Positions 26,761 through 35,904 of a stretch of DNA of 64,000 bases are shown in pieces. The position numbers and the translations under genes are program-made. Origin of the DNA: an uncultured Clostridia bacterium (GTDB lineage: Bacteria > Bacillota > Clostridia > Christensenellales > QALW01); contig CAKSKV010000003.1 of assembly GCA_934465535.1 (NCBI GenBank), forward strand, positions 62,001 to 126,000, given 5' to 3'. Within the stretch, counting starts at the first letter, position 1; each line of letters begins with the position of its first letter. The notes beneath the pieces are model-generated. The model searched no databases. It was not told where the DNA came from and worked only from the letters and a program-made list of their open reading frames with translations.

Positions 26761-26789
26761 AAACGGAGCTCTCTGCTCCGTTTTTTATT
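26761..26789. terminator. Bidirectional terminator between hipA and the HTH membrane gene
   Basis: AAACGGAGC-TCTCT-GCTCCGTTT (26761-26783), flanked by A's on the left and TTTTTTATTT on the right, so it can serve both converging genes. Confidence 0.9.
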
Positions 26790-26803
26790 TCCCGTCTTAT
26801 ATT

Positions 26804-27727
26804 TCAGTTTCCGCTGCCGCCGCGATTCTCGTCGTCCTCGTCGTCCTCGTCGTCCTCGTCATCATCATCGTCATCATCCTCGTCATCATCATCGTCATCA
26901 TCATCGTCGGAATATTCAAACTCAACATGCGGTCTGCCGCTTTTGCGGAAAATGTAATAGTACACCGGCACCGTAAGAAACACCGCCCAGCACCATGTCC
27001 ATGCGCCCGGCACAAAAAAGCCCAGCGCCAGGAATATAAGCACCGCAAGCACGGGGTAGGCAAACTTCCGGGGCGAGCGCTTGTATACCGCCGTTACCGC
27101 CGTATGATAAAGCGGTATCGTAAGAAACAGCAGCCACGCCGGATGCCACCAGGAGCAGGCAAAGCCCAGCGCAAGATATGCCGCTACCACCAGAACGGCA
27201 AACGGGAAATCCTGCCACGCTCTTTTGCGTGCACGGCGCTTTGCTTCCTCCTTGCTCATTATATGCTTGCCGTCCAGCACCACGCCGTCCTTGCTTATCT
27301 CCACATCGTTGCCCTTGTGATCCTTTACAAATATGCCCTCGCGGCTTATATGCACGCTGTCCTTTCCGTCCTCCACATGTATGCCGTCAAAGCCTATATG
27401 TACATCCGTTTTCTTTTTTCCGGCGTCTTGGGCGCCGCCGGCCTGCTCCTGCTCATTTGTCTGCCGTGCATTGTCCTGCGTGCTTTCATCGCCGTCTTTC
27501 TGCTCCTGCGCCGTTTTCTGCTCCCCGGAGCACCCCAAAAGCTCATCCAGCGACATCCCGTAAAGCCGGGCAAGGGCTATCAGATTATCCGTATCCGGCG
27601 ATGCCTCCGCCCGTTCCCATTTGGAAACCGCCTGCCTTGATATTCCCAGCTTGTCCGCCAGCATCTCCTGCGAATAGCCGTTCATTTTTCTAAGCTGTAC
27701 CAGTCTGTTTGCCGTTTCAATATTCAT
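26804..27727 (-). CDS. XRE regulator with four membrane segments and hyperacidic tail
   Basis: A 307-residue protein. Residues 5-62 are an XRE helix-turn-helix (LRKMNGYSQEMLADKLGIS, AVSKWERAEASPD). A Gln/Glu-rich linker (about 65-105) and a short beta-repeat region (HIGFDGIHVEDGK, HISREGIFVKDHK) follow. About four hydrophobic segments come between 165 and 265. The last 35 or so residues are nearly all Asp and Glu. GGAGGAG precedes the ATG. Such membrane-linked XRE proteins are frequent in Clostridia but their signal is unknown; the acidic tail could bind cations. No target gene is obvious. Confidence 0.8.
   Translation of the reverse strand: MNIETANRLVQLRKMNGYSQEMLADKLGISRQAVSKWERAEASPDTDNLIALARLYGMSLDELLGCSGEQKTAQEQKDGDESTQDNARQTNEQEQAGGAQDAGKKKTDVHIGFDGIHVEDGKDSVHISREGIFVKDHKGNDVEISKDGVVLDGKHIMSKEEAKRRARKRAWQDFPFAVLVVAAYLALGFACSWWHPAWLLFLTIPLYHTAVTAVYKRSPRKFAYPVLAVLIFLALGFFVPGAWTWCWAVFLTVPVYYYIFRKSGRPHVEFEYSDDDDDDDDDEDDDDDDDEDDEDDEDDENRGGSGN
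26830..26909 (-). repeat. GAT/GAC/GAG trinucleotide tract inside the HTH membrane gene
   Basis: About 80 bases built only of the triplets GAC, GAT and GAG on the minus strand (plus strand tcg/tca/tcc units), encoding the poly-Asp/Glu tail. It is perfect in frame and could vary in length by slippage. Confidence 0.85.
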
Positions 27728-27976
27728 TATGAATCTCCTCCGATTCCTGCGGTCGTTATCCTCCGCTGATCTTTACGGCTTCGATTATAGCAATAACCGC
27801 CGCGGTTGCACCAGCTATTCTGCATTTCATTCCCGCAACTGCCGGTTGCATTTTATGATTTTTACCGCATTATACCCCGTTTTTTCGTACATTTTTCGTT
27901 ATTTTGTTAAAATATGCGCTCTTTCGCACCCCCGGTTTCGCTTTATCCGGTCTTTTCTCCGATAAAGCCCCCCGCC

Positions 27977-28621
27977 CTACTCCTCCTGCCGCCGCGCCTT
28001 TTTGCTTTGATAAAGCGGTATTTTCAAAAACAGCCGCAGGCTGAAGGGCTTTTTATCATAGTTTATTGCATGCTTATAAATAAGCACGGCGGAAATTACA
28101 ACGGCTCCCGCCGCCACGCCCGGCGTCTGCCCGCTTATAAGCGCGGTTACTGCCAGCGCACAGGAGGCAATTATCATGCGCAGCGAATGGGGATGCACCG
28201 TCAGAATAAAGGTGGTAAAAATAAGCGGAAAGGCCAACGCATATATAATGCCGCTTACCTGCCACAGCCCCGCCAATGCCCCGAAGGCAGGGCTTATTGC
28301 CTTGCCGCCGTGAAAGCGCATAAGCGGCGTAAAGGCGTGCCCCAGCACCGGGGCCGCCACCGCAAGGCCGAAAAGCGGGTTTGCGCTGTCCAGCACGCGC
28401 GCCGATATAAATACCGGAAGAAAGCCCTTGAGCACATCCAATACAAGGCATATCCCGCCTATCACGCGCCCTCCGTACAAAGCGGCGTTCGCCATGCCCG
28501 GGTTATGATCTTCACTTTCCTTTATTATATCCACATGACAGAATACAAGGGGCAGATAGTAGCTGTACATAACACTGCCCGATAAAAAACCCAGCACCGC
28601 CGCTATCAAATACCTGTACAT
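27977..28621 (-). CDS. PlsY-like glycerol-3-phosphate acyltransferase
   Basis: A 214-residue membrane protein with about five hydrophobic segments. It keeps the PlsY pattern: GSVMYSYYLP near 15-24, a second motif HNPGMANAALYGG (in place of GSGNIGATN), GHAFTPLMRFHGGKAISPAFG (matching GHxFPxxxxFxGGKG). PlsY acylates glycerol-3-phosphate from acyl-phosphate, the first step of phospholipid synthesis. Motif 2 diverges from the classic form, so I call it PlsY-like and give no symbol. It lies next to a glycolipid-type glycosyltransferase, suggesting a lipid role. Confidence 0.8.
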   Translation of the reverse strand: MYRYLIAAVLGFLSGSVMYSYYLPLVFCHVDIIKESEDHNPGMANAALYGGRVIGGICLVLDVLKGFLPVFISARVLDSANPLFGLAVAAPVLGHAFTPLMRFHGGKAISPAFGALAGLWQVSGIIYALAFPLIFTTFILTVHPHSLRMIIASCALAVTALISGQTPGVAAGAVVISAVLIYKHAINYDKKPFSLRLFLKIPLYQSKKARRQEE

Positions 28622-28677
28622 TGCTCTCTCCTTCCTTTTTTGTTCACCTGTGCTTTATGCCCCGAAAAACGCATTTA

Positions 28678-29787
28678 TCAGCCGTGCATGATATAATCGC
28701 ATATATCCTTTGCCGCATACCTGTTTATATTGCAGCGCTGCGCGTTTATCATGGCCGCCCCTTCCTCAGGGTCGTTAAGCAGACGGTCTATCCATTCCAG
28801 CTGCGTTTTGCAATCCGGGCACGCCGCCGCCATATGACGCGAGGCAAAAAACTCGGAATTCCTTGTTTCGCATCCCGGAATGGGGCGCGTAAGTATCGCC
28901 GGAATATTCTTAACCGCAAATTCCGTTGTGGTAAGCCCTCCCGGCTTTGTAAGCAGCAGATCCGCCGCATCCATGTACAGGCTCACAAGGGGGGTAAAAT
29001 CCACCACCGTCACATTTTCCCGCCCGCCGAATTCCGTCCTTACGCTTTCCTTCAGCTGACGGTTGCTTCCGCCCAGCAGCACTATGCTTATGCTGTCTGC
29101 ATACCTTTGAACAAGTCCGCGTATCAGTGCCCCGGCATCGCCGAAGCCCATGGAGCCGGACATTATCAGCACACAGGGGCGCTCCTCCCGTATACCCAGC
29201 TGCCGGCGCGCCTCGCGCTTATCCGCGCGCAGGTTGAAGCGCTCCGATACCGGTATCCCAAGGGGCAGCAGACGGCTCCGGGGTATCCCCGCGCGGGCAT
29301 ACTCCTCCACCAGATCAATATGCGGCAGTATGAATACATCCGGCTTGGTCTCCTCCCAAAAGGGAATGCAGGTGTAATCCGTAGCTATCACCACCGAGCG
29401 CACGCCGCTTTCCTTTTTGCGTATCGCCGTCATTGCCTCCGCCGGAAACAGGTGCGGCATAACCACGGTGTCAAAGCCGTTTTCCGCAATAAACCTGCGA
29501 AGATTGTCCTTGTTCAGCACATTTGCAAAATACACGGGGGATTTTATATACCTTGAGCTTACCCATCCGCCCACCTTATACATGGCGCCGAACAGCCGCG
29601 GCATTTTCGTCACCATGCCTATATAGCTTTTGGAAACGCCGCTGCTTACGCGCTTGCCCGCAAGGCCGAGATAGTCCGCAAAGGCGCAGCTGCACCCGCG
29701 GCGCCCCAGCTCCTCAAAAATTGCTTTCCCCGCAGTATTGTGCCCGCCTCCGGTGTTGCAGGATAATATCAGAACCTTTTTCTCCAT
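28678..29787 (-). CDS. MGDG synthase-like glycosyltransferase (UgtP type)
   Basis: A 369-residue GT28-type enzyme from the ATG at 29785-29787; upstream in-frame codons overlap the cca 3' end and were dropped. It begins KKVLILSCNTGGGHNTAGKAI, the N-terminal signature of MGDG synthases and processive diacylglycerol glucosyltransferases. It also has the UDP-sugar site MSGSMGFGD and LLTKPGGLTTTEFAVKNIPAI. It probably transfers a sugar to diacylglycerol at the membrane. The acceptor is inferred from the family. It lies between cca and the PlsY-like gene on the same strand. Confidence 0.88.
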   Translation of the reverse strand: MEKKVLILSCNTGGGHNTAGKAIFEELGRRGCSCAFADYLGLAGKRVSSGVSKSYIGMVTKMPRLFGAMYKVGGWVSSRYIKSPVYFANVLNKDNLRRFIAENGFDTVVMPHLFPAEAMTAIRKKESGVRSVVIATDYTCIPFWEETKPDVFILPHIDLVEEYARAGIPRSRLLPLGIPVSERFNLRADKREARRQLGIREERPCVLIMSGSMGFGDAGALIRGLVQRYADSISIVLLGGSNRQLKESVRTEFGGRENVTVVDFTPLVSLYMDAADLLLTKPGGLTTTEFAVKNIPAILTRPIPGCETRNSEFFASRHMAAACPDCKTQLEWIDRLLNDPEEGAAMINAQRCNINRYAAKDICDYIMHG

Positions 29788-29827
29788 TATTTTTCCGCGG
29801 ACAAATCGTCCTTCTCCTTCCTGATTT

Positions 29828-31201
29828 TCACAGTTCCTTCCTTTTAACAGCCGCTCCGTCCGGCGCACAGCTTTTCTGTTCTTCCTTAAGGAAATCCATT
29901 ATCGCCTGTTTTTCGTTGGGCAGCCCGTCCGTCACTGCATAAAACGCCCTCTCCAGCGCCCTGCCTATGTCGGCGCCGCATATCCCCAGGCTCATTATAT
30001 CCTCGCCCCTTACGGCCAGATGCGCCCTGTCCGTGCACGCCCCTTCCCGTATAAGGCGCGCGGCAAGCTCCCGCGTGCGTTCTATCACACCTGTACGCTC
30101 CGCGTCCTTACCGTCTGAACGCTTTGCCCGCTCATCCGCTTCCTTAAGCTGCATAAGCTCAAAAAATGCCTCCGCCCCCGTTTGGCTTATAAGGCGCAGT
30201 ATCCCGCCCTTGTCTTCGGGCAGCGGAAGATCGTGCAGCCTCACCAGCAGCATGACCCTTGCCTGCGTTTCCTTGGGCGCGCGCAGACGCTCCAGCACCG
30301 CCCCCGCCGTTTGCGCGCTTTTTTCCTGATGCCCCGGAAAATGCCCGCCCCGTTCATCTTTTATATAACAGGACGGCTTTTCAATATCGTGAAACAGAGC
30401 TGCCAGCCTCAAATGCGTTTCCTCGGGCACGCCCGCCACTGTGCGGCAGATATGCCCGTATACATCAAAATCGTGATATCTGCTGTGCTGCTCAAAGCCC
30501 ATGCACGGCGCAAGCTCCGGAATAACCGCGGATATTACCCTCTCATACTCCGTCAGGGCGCTTAATACATTCTTCCCCTTAAGCAGCTTTACAAGCTCTG
30601 CATATTTCCGCTCCTGCGATACCGCACTCAGCCGCGCCGCTTCCCCCTTCATGACCCGTGCCGTTTCCTCCTGCGCCGTAAGTCCCAGCACCGAGCAAAA
30701 ACGCACCCCGCGCAGTATCCGCAGCGCGTCCTCTTCAAAGCGCTTCTGCGGCCTTCCCACCGTACGCAGGATCCCGCGCTCCGCGTCCTCTCTGCCGCCG
30801 AAGGGGTCAATAAACCCAAACCGCGGGTTGTACGCCATGGCGTTTACGGTAAAATCCCGGCGCGAAAGGTCGGCAATAATGCTTTTTGTAAACTTTACGC
30901 TCTCCGGATGCCGTCCGTCCGCATAATCCCCGTCCTCGCGGAAGGTGGTCACCTCCACCGGCCCGCCGGCAAGCACGGTAACCGTGCCGTGCTTTTCTCC
31001 CGTAAGCAATACCTGCGCGCCCATGCTCTCAAACAGCGCCCGCGTCTGCTCCGGCAGCGCGGAGGAGGCAATATCAAAATCGGCGCATTGCCGCCCCATC
31101 ACCCAATCCCGCACACATCCGCCCACAAGATAGGCCTCATGCCCTGCGTTTTCCAGACATTCCAGCACCCACCGCGCCCCGCTTGCGATCTCCAAATTCA
31201 C
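29828..31201 (-). CDS. cca: CCA tRNA nucleotidyltransferase
   Basis: A 457-residue class II nucleotidyltransferase that completes or repairs the CCA end of tRNAs. Seen: LVGGCVRDWVMGR near 25-37, the catalytic DFDIASSALP, the RRDFTVNAMAYNP motif, EEDALRILRGVRF, and an HD-type domain with LFHDIEKP after residue 260. The final 30 or so residues are less conserved. The next gene starts 40 bases downstream. Confidence 0.95.
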   Translation of the reverse strand: MNLEIASGARWVLECLENAGHEAYLVGGCVRDWVMGRQCADFDIASSALPEQTRALFESMGAQVLLTGEKHGTVTVLAGGPVEVTTFREDGDYADGRHPESVKFTKSIIADLSRRDFTVNAMAYNPRFGFIDPFGGREDAERGILRTVGRPQKRFEEDALRILRGVRFCSVLGLTAQEETARVMKGEAARLSAVSQERKYAELVKLLKGKNVLSALTEYERVISAVIPELAPCMGFEQHSRYHDFDVYGHICRTVAGVPEETHLRLAALFHDIEKPSCYIKDERGGHFPGHQEKSAQTAGAVLERLRAPKETQARVMLLVRLHDLPLPEDKGGILRLISQTGAEAFFELMQLKEADERAKRSDGKDAERTGVIERTRELAARLIREGACTDRAHLAVRGEDIMSLGICGADIGRALERAFYAVTDGLPNEKQAIMDFLKEEQKSCAPDGAAVKRKEL

Positions 31202-31265
31202 TGCTCCTTAATAAATGCATCCTTTGTCCGCAGTCCGTCCGCTAAAAAACTTTTACTCATAATAT

Positions 31266-31294
31266 AGTATAAACAATTTTCCGCCATTTTGCAA
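31266..31294 (-). promoter_or_regulatory. Sigma-A promoter of cca
   Basis: Minus strand TTGCAA (31289-31294), 17-base spacer, TATACT (31266-31271), about 60 bases before the cca ATG. Confidence 0.78.
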
Positions 31295-31420
31295 CAGCGT
31301 TATTGAATTTTTGCATTTTTCCCTATCCCCTTGCCCTCCCGCACCTGAATACAGCAATACCGGGTACCCCAAGCGGAGCCCCGGCATCGCAGCTTAAACA
31401 CAGCTTAAAATATATAATGG

Positions 31421-32611
31421 TTACTGTTTAATTTCCGTTCCCGTCAGACGGCTTATCTCCTGCGCCAGCAGCTTTGCATACTGCTCGTGGTGCGCCCTGT
31501 CCGGGTGCCCCCAGCCCGCGCTGCCGTTTGCCGGCATTTCAAGATAGGAAAGCTTTGCATCCCCCATATCGGCCGTCAGCTTTACAAGATCCTTGGAATA
31601 CTCCTTGCTTATCTGCCCGTAGGTCCATATGATATACGCATCGGGGTTAAGCTCGCGCACATGCTTTATGAATTCCCTCACGCCGCTTAAAAACTCCTCT
31701 CTGCGCTCCGATGCCAGCTGATAGTCGTTTGTGCCCAGAGATATCACCACCACATCCTGCTTATGCGCCGCAAAATCCCACTTTTCCTGATTGTTCCACA
31801 TTCCGTTTGTAAAATCGTATATGGAGGGAATGTTCGCCGCCGGATTGTCGCCGCCCTGCACAACGCCCCAGCCCGATGCCGCCACTATGTTCGCATCGGC
31901 ATTGAGCATGCGCGCCGTCAGCGCCGCAAAGGAAAGATAGGCATCCCCCGCGCGCTCGTACACCTCGTCCTTGGGGCTGCTCTCGTTTGTAAGTATTCCC
32001 GCCCCGCAGGTAATGGAATCGCCGATAAACTCTATATTCAGGCTTCCCTTCTCGGGTGACAAGTCAATGTTTCCCGAAAAGCTCACCGAGTGCAGCCGGA
32101 TTATGCTGTTGCCCGGCTCGCTGGTCTTGTATATGCTTATCTCGTGATAGCCCTTTTCCACACTCGCTATCACCGCAGAGTCCGAACCCTGCTTCAGCTC
32201 CAGCTTTACCGACTCCTCGGTTTTTCCGTCCGTCACCACCCGTATATAAGCGCTGTATCCGCCCATATGCGTGTAGCTTATGGTCACATCTCCCTCCATA
32301 TATCCGCGGAAGGACGCCCCCGCATAGCTCCAGTTAAGCCCTGCGTAATCCTTGCCGTAATCGGCGCGCCCCGTGATCTTTATATGCTCCTTATCAATTG
32401 CCGATACCGTCTGCATGGTGTATTTCTCCTCAACCGCTGGCGTTCTCTCCGGTGCCGCCGTAGCCGTCTGTTCCGGCGTTTCCGTCTGCACCGCGCCCGT
32501 ATTTTCCTGCGTAGGCATTTCCGTCTGCACCGTCTGCATGGGATTGCAGGCGCAAAGCAGCACCGCCGCCGCAACGGCTGCAATAACCGCCGCCGCTTTT
32601 TTATTTTTCAT
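31421..32611 (-). CDS. SGNH/GDSL esterase lipoprotein, CE2-like
   Basis: A 396-residue exported lipoprotein from the ATG at 32609-32611 (GGAGGAG six bases before). The signal peptide ends in a lipobox around Cys22 (LLCAC). A Thr/Glu/Pro-rich spacer (about 25-60) is followed by a jelly-roll-like domain (about 65-190) and a SGNH hydrolase domain. The latter has FIGDSITCGAG (nucleophile Ser), SLGTNDYQ and a C-terminal HPDRAHHE (catalytic His). This architecture matches family CE2 carbohydrate deacetylases. It lies 34 bases after the beta-helix gene, so the pair is probably one operon acting on a surface or dietary glycan. Confidence 0.85.
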   Translation of the reverse strand: MKNKKAAAVIAAVAAAVLLCACNPMQTVQTEMPTQENTGAVQTETPEQTATAAPERTPAVEEKYTMQTVSAIDKEHIKITGRADYGKDYAGLNWSYAGASFRGYMEGDVTISYTHMGGYSAYIRVVTDGKTEESVKLELKQGSDSAVIASVEKGYHEISIYKTSEPGNSIIRLHSVSFSGNIDLSPEKGSLNIEFIGDSITCGAGILTNESSPKDEVYERAGDAYLSFAALTARMLNADANIVAASGWGVVQGGDNPAANIPSIYDFTNGMWNNQEKWDFAAHKQDVVVISLGTNDYQLASERREEFLSGVREFIKHVRELNPDAYIIWTYGQISKEYSKDLVKLTADMGDAKLSYLEMPANGSAGWGHPDRAHHEQYAKLLAQEISRLTGTEIKQ

Positions 32612-32645
32612 ATTTTTCTCCTCCGCAGAGCTAAGCCCTCCCTGT

Positions 32646-34694
32646 TCAGTCCTCAAGGCTCCAGGTAGCTCCGTATTCAAACATCTTTCCGCCCTTTTCA
32701 ACGGCGCCTATATCCGGCGCGCCTCCAAGGTATCCGTCCGTTATTCCTTCTATCACGCATCCCGCGTCTATCGCCGGGCTGCCGTCCGCCGGCTGATATC
32801 CTTCGTTTTCGATAATATAGGATACCCTCAGGTTGTTGCCGGATTCTATCCGCTGCTCCGGGTTCACCGGGCAGGGCACCGTGCCGTCCCTGAGCGCGCC
32901 GGTGTACACCACGCTCTGCCCGTTCTCCGAGCCGCTGTAATTTATGTCCACGCCCTTTAACGCCACAAACAAATTGTTGTAAAAGCGCGTCTTGCCCGTT
33001 TTTGCATCGTCCTTGGGATAGGAATATATTCCGTAGCCGTACTGCGAGCCTATCACCGTGTTGTTTGCATAAAGGGTGTTTTCGTTGGAAAGGTTCGTGC
33101 GCAGCCCGCAGGTGCCTCCCACCACTATGTTGTGATCCACGGTAAAGTTGGAGCAGTAATTGTCCAGATACAGCCCGTCCCAGCATTTGTTCATGGTGCC
33201 GTTTTCCGTCTTTTCGCCGCAGTCCACATAGTTGTTGTAAAGCCGCGTGCCGCCGCCGTTGCAGCTCCATGTGTAAAACGCGCCGCTGTCGCTTGTAAGC
33301 CTTGAATGTCCGTAGAGATAATTCCCCCGTATCACGCAGGCGTCATAATCGGTATTGATGGTAAAATAAATATGCACCCTTCCCGAATATGTAATGTTGT
33401 TGCGGGATATCTCGCACCGGCTGCTCTTAAGCACATACACCCCGGCAAAATCATCGCCGCAGTAATTGCTGTGATGCACTATGTTGTCGGTAAATACATT
33501 GTCCTCTCCGCCCAGGGTAATGCCGTTGAAGGCGCTGTATCCGAACTCGCAGCGGGTTATAAGATTGCGCTTGCCCGTTATATGATTGCTGCTTTTAAGC
33601 ACATAGGAGGCATATCCCGATGCATAGAAATGGTCGGAGAACAGCACCCTGCAATTCTCTATCCTGCAATCCTCCGCCTCCGGAAGGGTTATGCCGCCGC
33701 CGTAAATGCTCAGGCCCTGAAGGTTTATAAACCGCGCGTCCTTTGCCTGCACCGCCGCGGAGCTGCCCCTCATGGTTATTGTGTGCGCGGACGGGTCGTC
33801 CCCCTCCGGCATATAAACATATACCTTTTTATTTTCCGCGTCATACCAGTACTCGCCCGGAGCATCCAGCAGGCACAGCGCCCCCGTAAGGAAGAAGGGG
33901 TTGCCCTTCACCGGGGAATAGGCATTCATGCCTATGTAATTCTCCGGCGTGTCCAGCTTGTCCTCCAGCTTCAGCACGCAGCCCTGCGCGCTCTTAATGC
34001 GGGAGGTATAGCATATCCAGCCCGCCACGCCGTTCTCTCCCGGCCACACCACAGCCTTGGCTCCCACTATGCCCTCAGGCATTGCCTCCGGCGTCACTAT
34101 CGTCTCTGCATCCGTGCCCTCGCCCGCAAGCGCTCTGGGCGCCTCCATTATGCTTCTTAAATTCTTGCCGGAATTGGGCCAGCGCGCCTCGGTAAGGGAT
34201 TCCGTATCCGCAAACAGCTGCGCGCGCTCTGCGTCAATGCTGTCCGCTATGTCCGAAACATCGGCAACATATATGCTGTCCTTCCACTTTGTAAAGCCCG
34301 TAACGGGCACCGTGGGCGTAAGCACCGGCTTGCAGCCCGGCAGCGCGGACACCGTAAAGGGCTGACCCTCCGTCCCGTTTATCGGCTTGAGCGTTCCGTA
34401 ATATACTCCGTCGGCAAGATACACCGTTTTGCCCGGCTCCGCCTTTTCCATCGCCTTTTCCACCGAAGCAAAGGGGGCTTTTCGCGAGCCGTCCCCTTCA
34501 TCGCTTCCGTTTACGGCGTCTACGAATATACCGTTTATCTCATCCACCTTTATCGTGGCGGTGGGTGTGGGTAATGTGCCGACCGTGCCCGTTATTCCGG
34601 GCGACCCCGTCACCGCCTGCTGCATACAGCCGCAAAGCGCACAGGGCAGCGCCGCCATGACCGTAAGCACCTTCAGCAGCTTCTTTAATTTCAT
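32646..34694 (-). CDS. Right-handed parallel beta-helix lipoprotein
   Basis: A 682-residue lipoprotein with signal peptide and lipobox LCGC (Cys23). A Thr/Pro spacer is followed by a DUF1565-like start (FVDAVNGSDEGDGSRKAPFASVEKA) and many N-x-I/V and NN turns typical of pectate-lyase-like beta-helices (e.g. GKRNLITRCEFGYSAFNGITLGG). It ends in the P-A-I-D-A-G...DIGAVEKG motif seen at the end of such proteins. Family members are polysaccharide lyases, epimerases or glycosidases; I cannot identify the activity or catalytic residues. It is the first gene of a pair with the SGNH esterase. Confidence 0.82.
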   Translation of the reverse strand: MKLKKLLKVLTVMAALPCALCGCMQQAVTGSPGITGTVGTLPTPTATIKVDEINGIFVDAVNGSDEGDGSRKAPFASVEKAMEKAEPGKTVYLADGVYYGTLKPINGTEGQPFTVSALPGCKPVLTPTVPVTGFTKWKDSIYVADVSDIADSIDAERAQLFADTESLTEARWPNSGKNLRSIMEAPRALAGEGTDAETIVTPEAMPEGIVGAKAVVWPGENGVAGWICYTSRIKSAQGCVLKLEDKLDTPENYIGMNAYSPVKGNPFFLTGALCLLDAPGEYWYDAENKKVYVYMPEGDDPSAHTITMRGSSAAVQAKDARFINLQGLSIYGGGITLPEAEDCRIENCRVLFSDHFYASGYASYVLKSSNHITGKRNLITRCEFGYSAFNGITLGGEDNVFTDNIVHHSNYCGDDFAGVYVLKSSRCEISRNNITYSGRVHIYFTINTDYDACVIRGNYLYGHSRLTSDSGAFYTWSCNGGGTRLYNNYVDCGEKTENGTMNKCWDGLYLDNYCSNFTVDHNIVVGGTCGLRTNLSNENTLYANNTVIGSQYGYGIYSYPKDDAKTGKTRFYNNLFVALKGVDINYSGSENGQSVVYTGALRDGTVPCPVNPEQRIESGNNLRVSYIIENEGYQPADGSPAIDAGCVIEGITDGYLGGAPDIGAVEKGGKMFEYGATWSLED

Positions 34695-35271
34695 TTTTCC
34701 TTACCTGCCCGCCTTTTACAACGCCGTTTCATCCTGTTTTTCCGGCCGAAAAGCGGGCCCTTCCCATACTGTTTTTTTGTACAGCCTTTTTCGCATTTTT
34801 CTTCATAAAGCAGCCCGGAAACATACGCAGTCATGTCCCGTCCCGCCCTTGAAATGCCCATGCTCGGCGTGTGCACCCGCCGAGCGCGTTTTCACTGCAC
34901 GCAAAAATAATATCACTCCGTGTCCGGACGGTAAATGCACAATTCTAACCATATCGCCCTTCTTTGCATTTTTTTGTAGCACAATATTACCCCCCGCGCA
35001 ATTTCTCCGCGCCGCCCGCATACACCGCTTCACCTTTTCGCACAGCCGATGCCCAAATAAAAAAAGCCTTATAAAGCCCATCAGGCGCCGTGCTTCTATC
35101 CTTGCCGCCCCTCGAAAAGGCAATAAAAAAAACGGGGCAAAGCCCCGCCTTAAAATATTCTTTTGCATACTGCAAGCCCCACGGCCGCCCATGCCGCCAG
35201 ATAAATTTATTTGCCCGTCCGATTTTTACTTAACAATCCCGTTTACCAAACAATATGCCCGGCCTTTTCCG
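34695..35271 (-). other. Intergenic stretch upstream of the beta-helix gene
   Basis: 577 bases with no convincing gene. Open frames here have no ribosome site and no recognisable protein. It contains the EamA terminator at 35124-35148 and, presumably, the promoter of the beta-helix operon, which I could not place with confidence. Confidence 0.55.
35124..35148 (-). terminator. Terminator after the EamA gene
   Basis: Minus strand CGGGGC-TTT-GCCCCG (35133-35147) followed by TTTTTTTTATT, about 125 bases beyond the stop at 35272. Confidence 0.88.
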
Positions 35272-35690
35272 TCACACCTGCACCAGCATCAGCAGCGTCC
35301 CCGCCGCAATAAGCACAAGCCCGCATATCGCCTTTACGGACAGCTTTTCCTTAAGTACAATGCAGGAAAACGCCACCGTCACCAATATGCTCAGCTTGTC
35401 AATGGGCACCACAACGCTTGCAAGGCCGTCCCGCAGCGCCTTGTAATAGCACAGCCAGCTTGCCCCCGTCGCAAGGCCGGAGAGGCATATAAACAGCAGC
35501 TCTCTGCGCGGAATCCCGTGCAGGGCGCCCCTTTCCCGGCTGCAAAAACGCATACAAAGGACATCACCAGCACCACCGCCGTGCGTATCGCGGTGGCCGC
35601 CGTGGAATCGGTATTCTTTATGCCGCATTTGGCAAGAATGGAGGTAAGCGCCGCAAAAACAGCCGAGCCTAACGCCAAAAGCACCCACAC
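35272..35690 (-). pseudogene. EamA-family small transporter, frameshifted
   Basis: Two overlapping frames together encode a single-domain EamA/DMT transporter of about 139 residues with four to five membrane helices. The first part (from a GTG at 35690 with GGAGAGG upstream) reads ...VWVLLALGSAVFAALTS to VFAAGK. The second reads RRELLFICLSGLATGASWL to GTLLMLVQV. The switch falls at about 35525-35545, where GGAAAGGGGCGCCC occurs; one missing G in the G-run would explain it. It is either a true inactivation or a sequencing error. The substrate is unknown. Confidence 0.8.
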
Positions 35691-35904
35691 TTTCTTTTCC
35701 TCTCCGTTTTCTATTCTGTTTTGATGTTTCATTTTCTCTATTTTAGTACGCCCGGCGTATTTGTCAACATTATTAACGCCTTTTTATTAACACATTTCCC
35801 CCGGCGCTTTCCCGCCTGTTTACAAACGGTTTTCATATCGTTCATTTGACGGCAAAGCCAATATCAAATATAATATATAAACAAACAAAAAAGGAGAAAC
35901 TGCA

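Noticed and set aside
26830..26909. Triplet repeat first considered as a CRISPR-like or satellite array
   Set aside because: No spacers, strict 3-base period, and in frame with a poly-acidic protein tail.
34803..35192. 129-residue minus-strand frame in the beta-helix upstream gap
   Set aside because: Arg/Gly-rich composition, no ribosome site, runs through the EamA terminator, no known domain.
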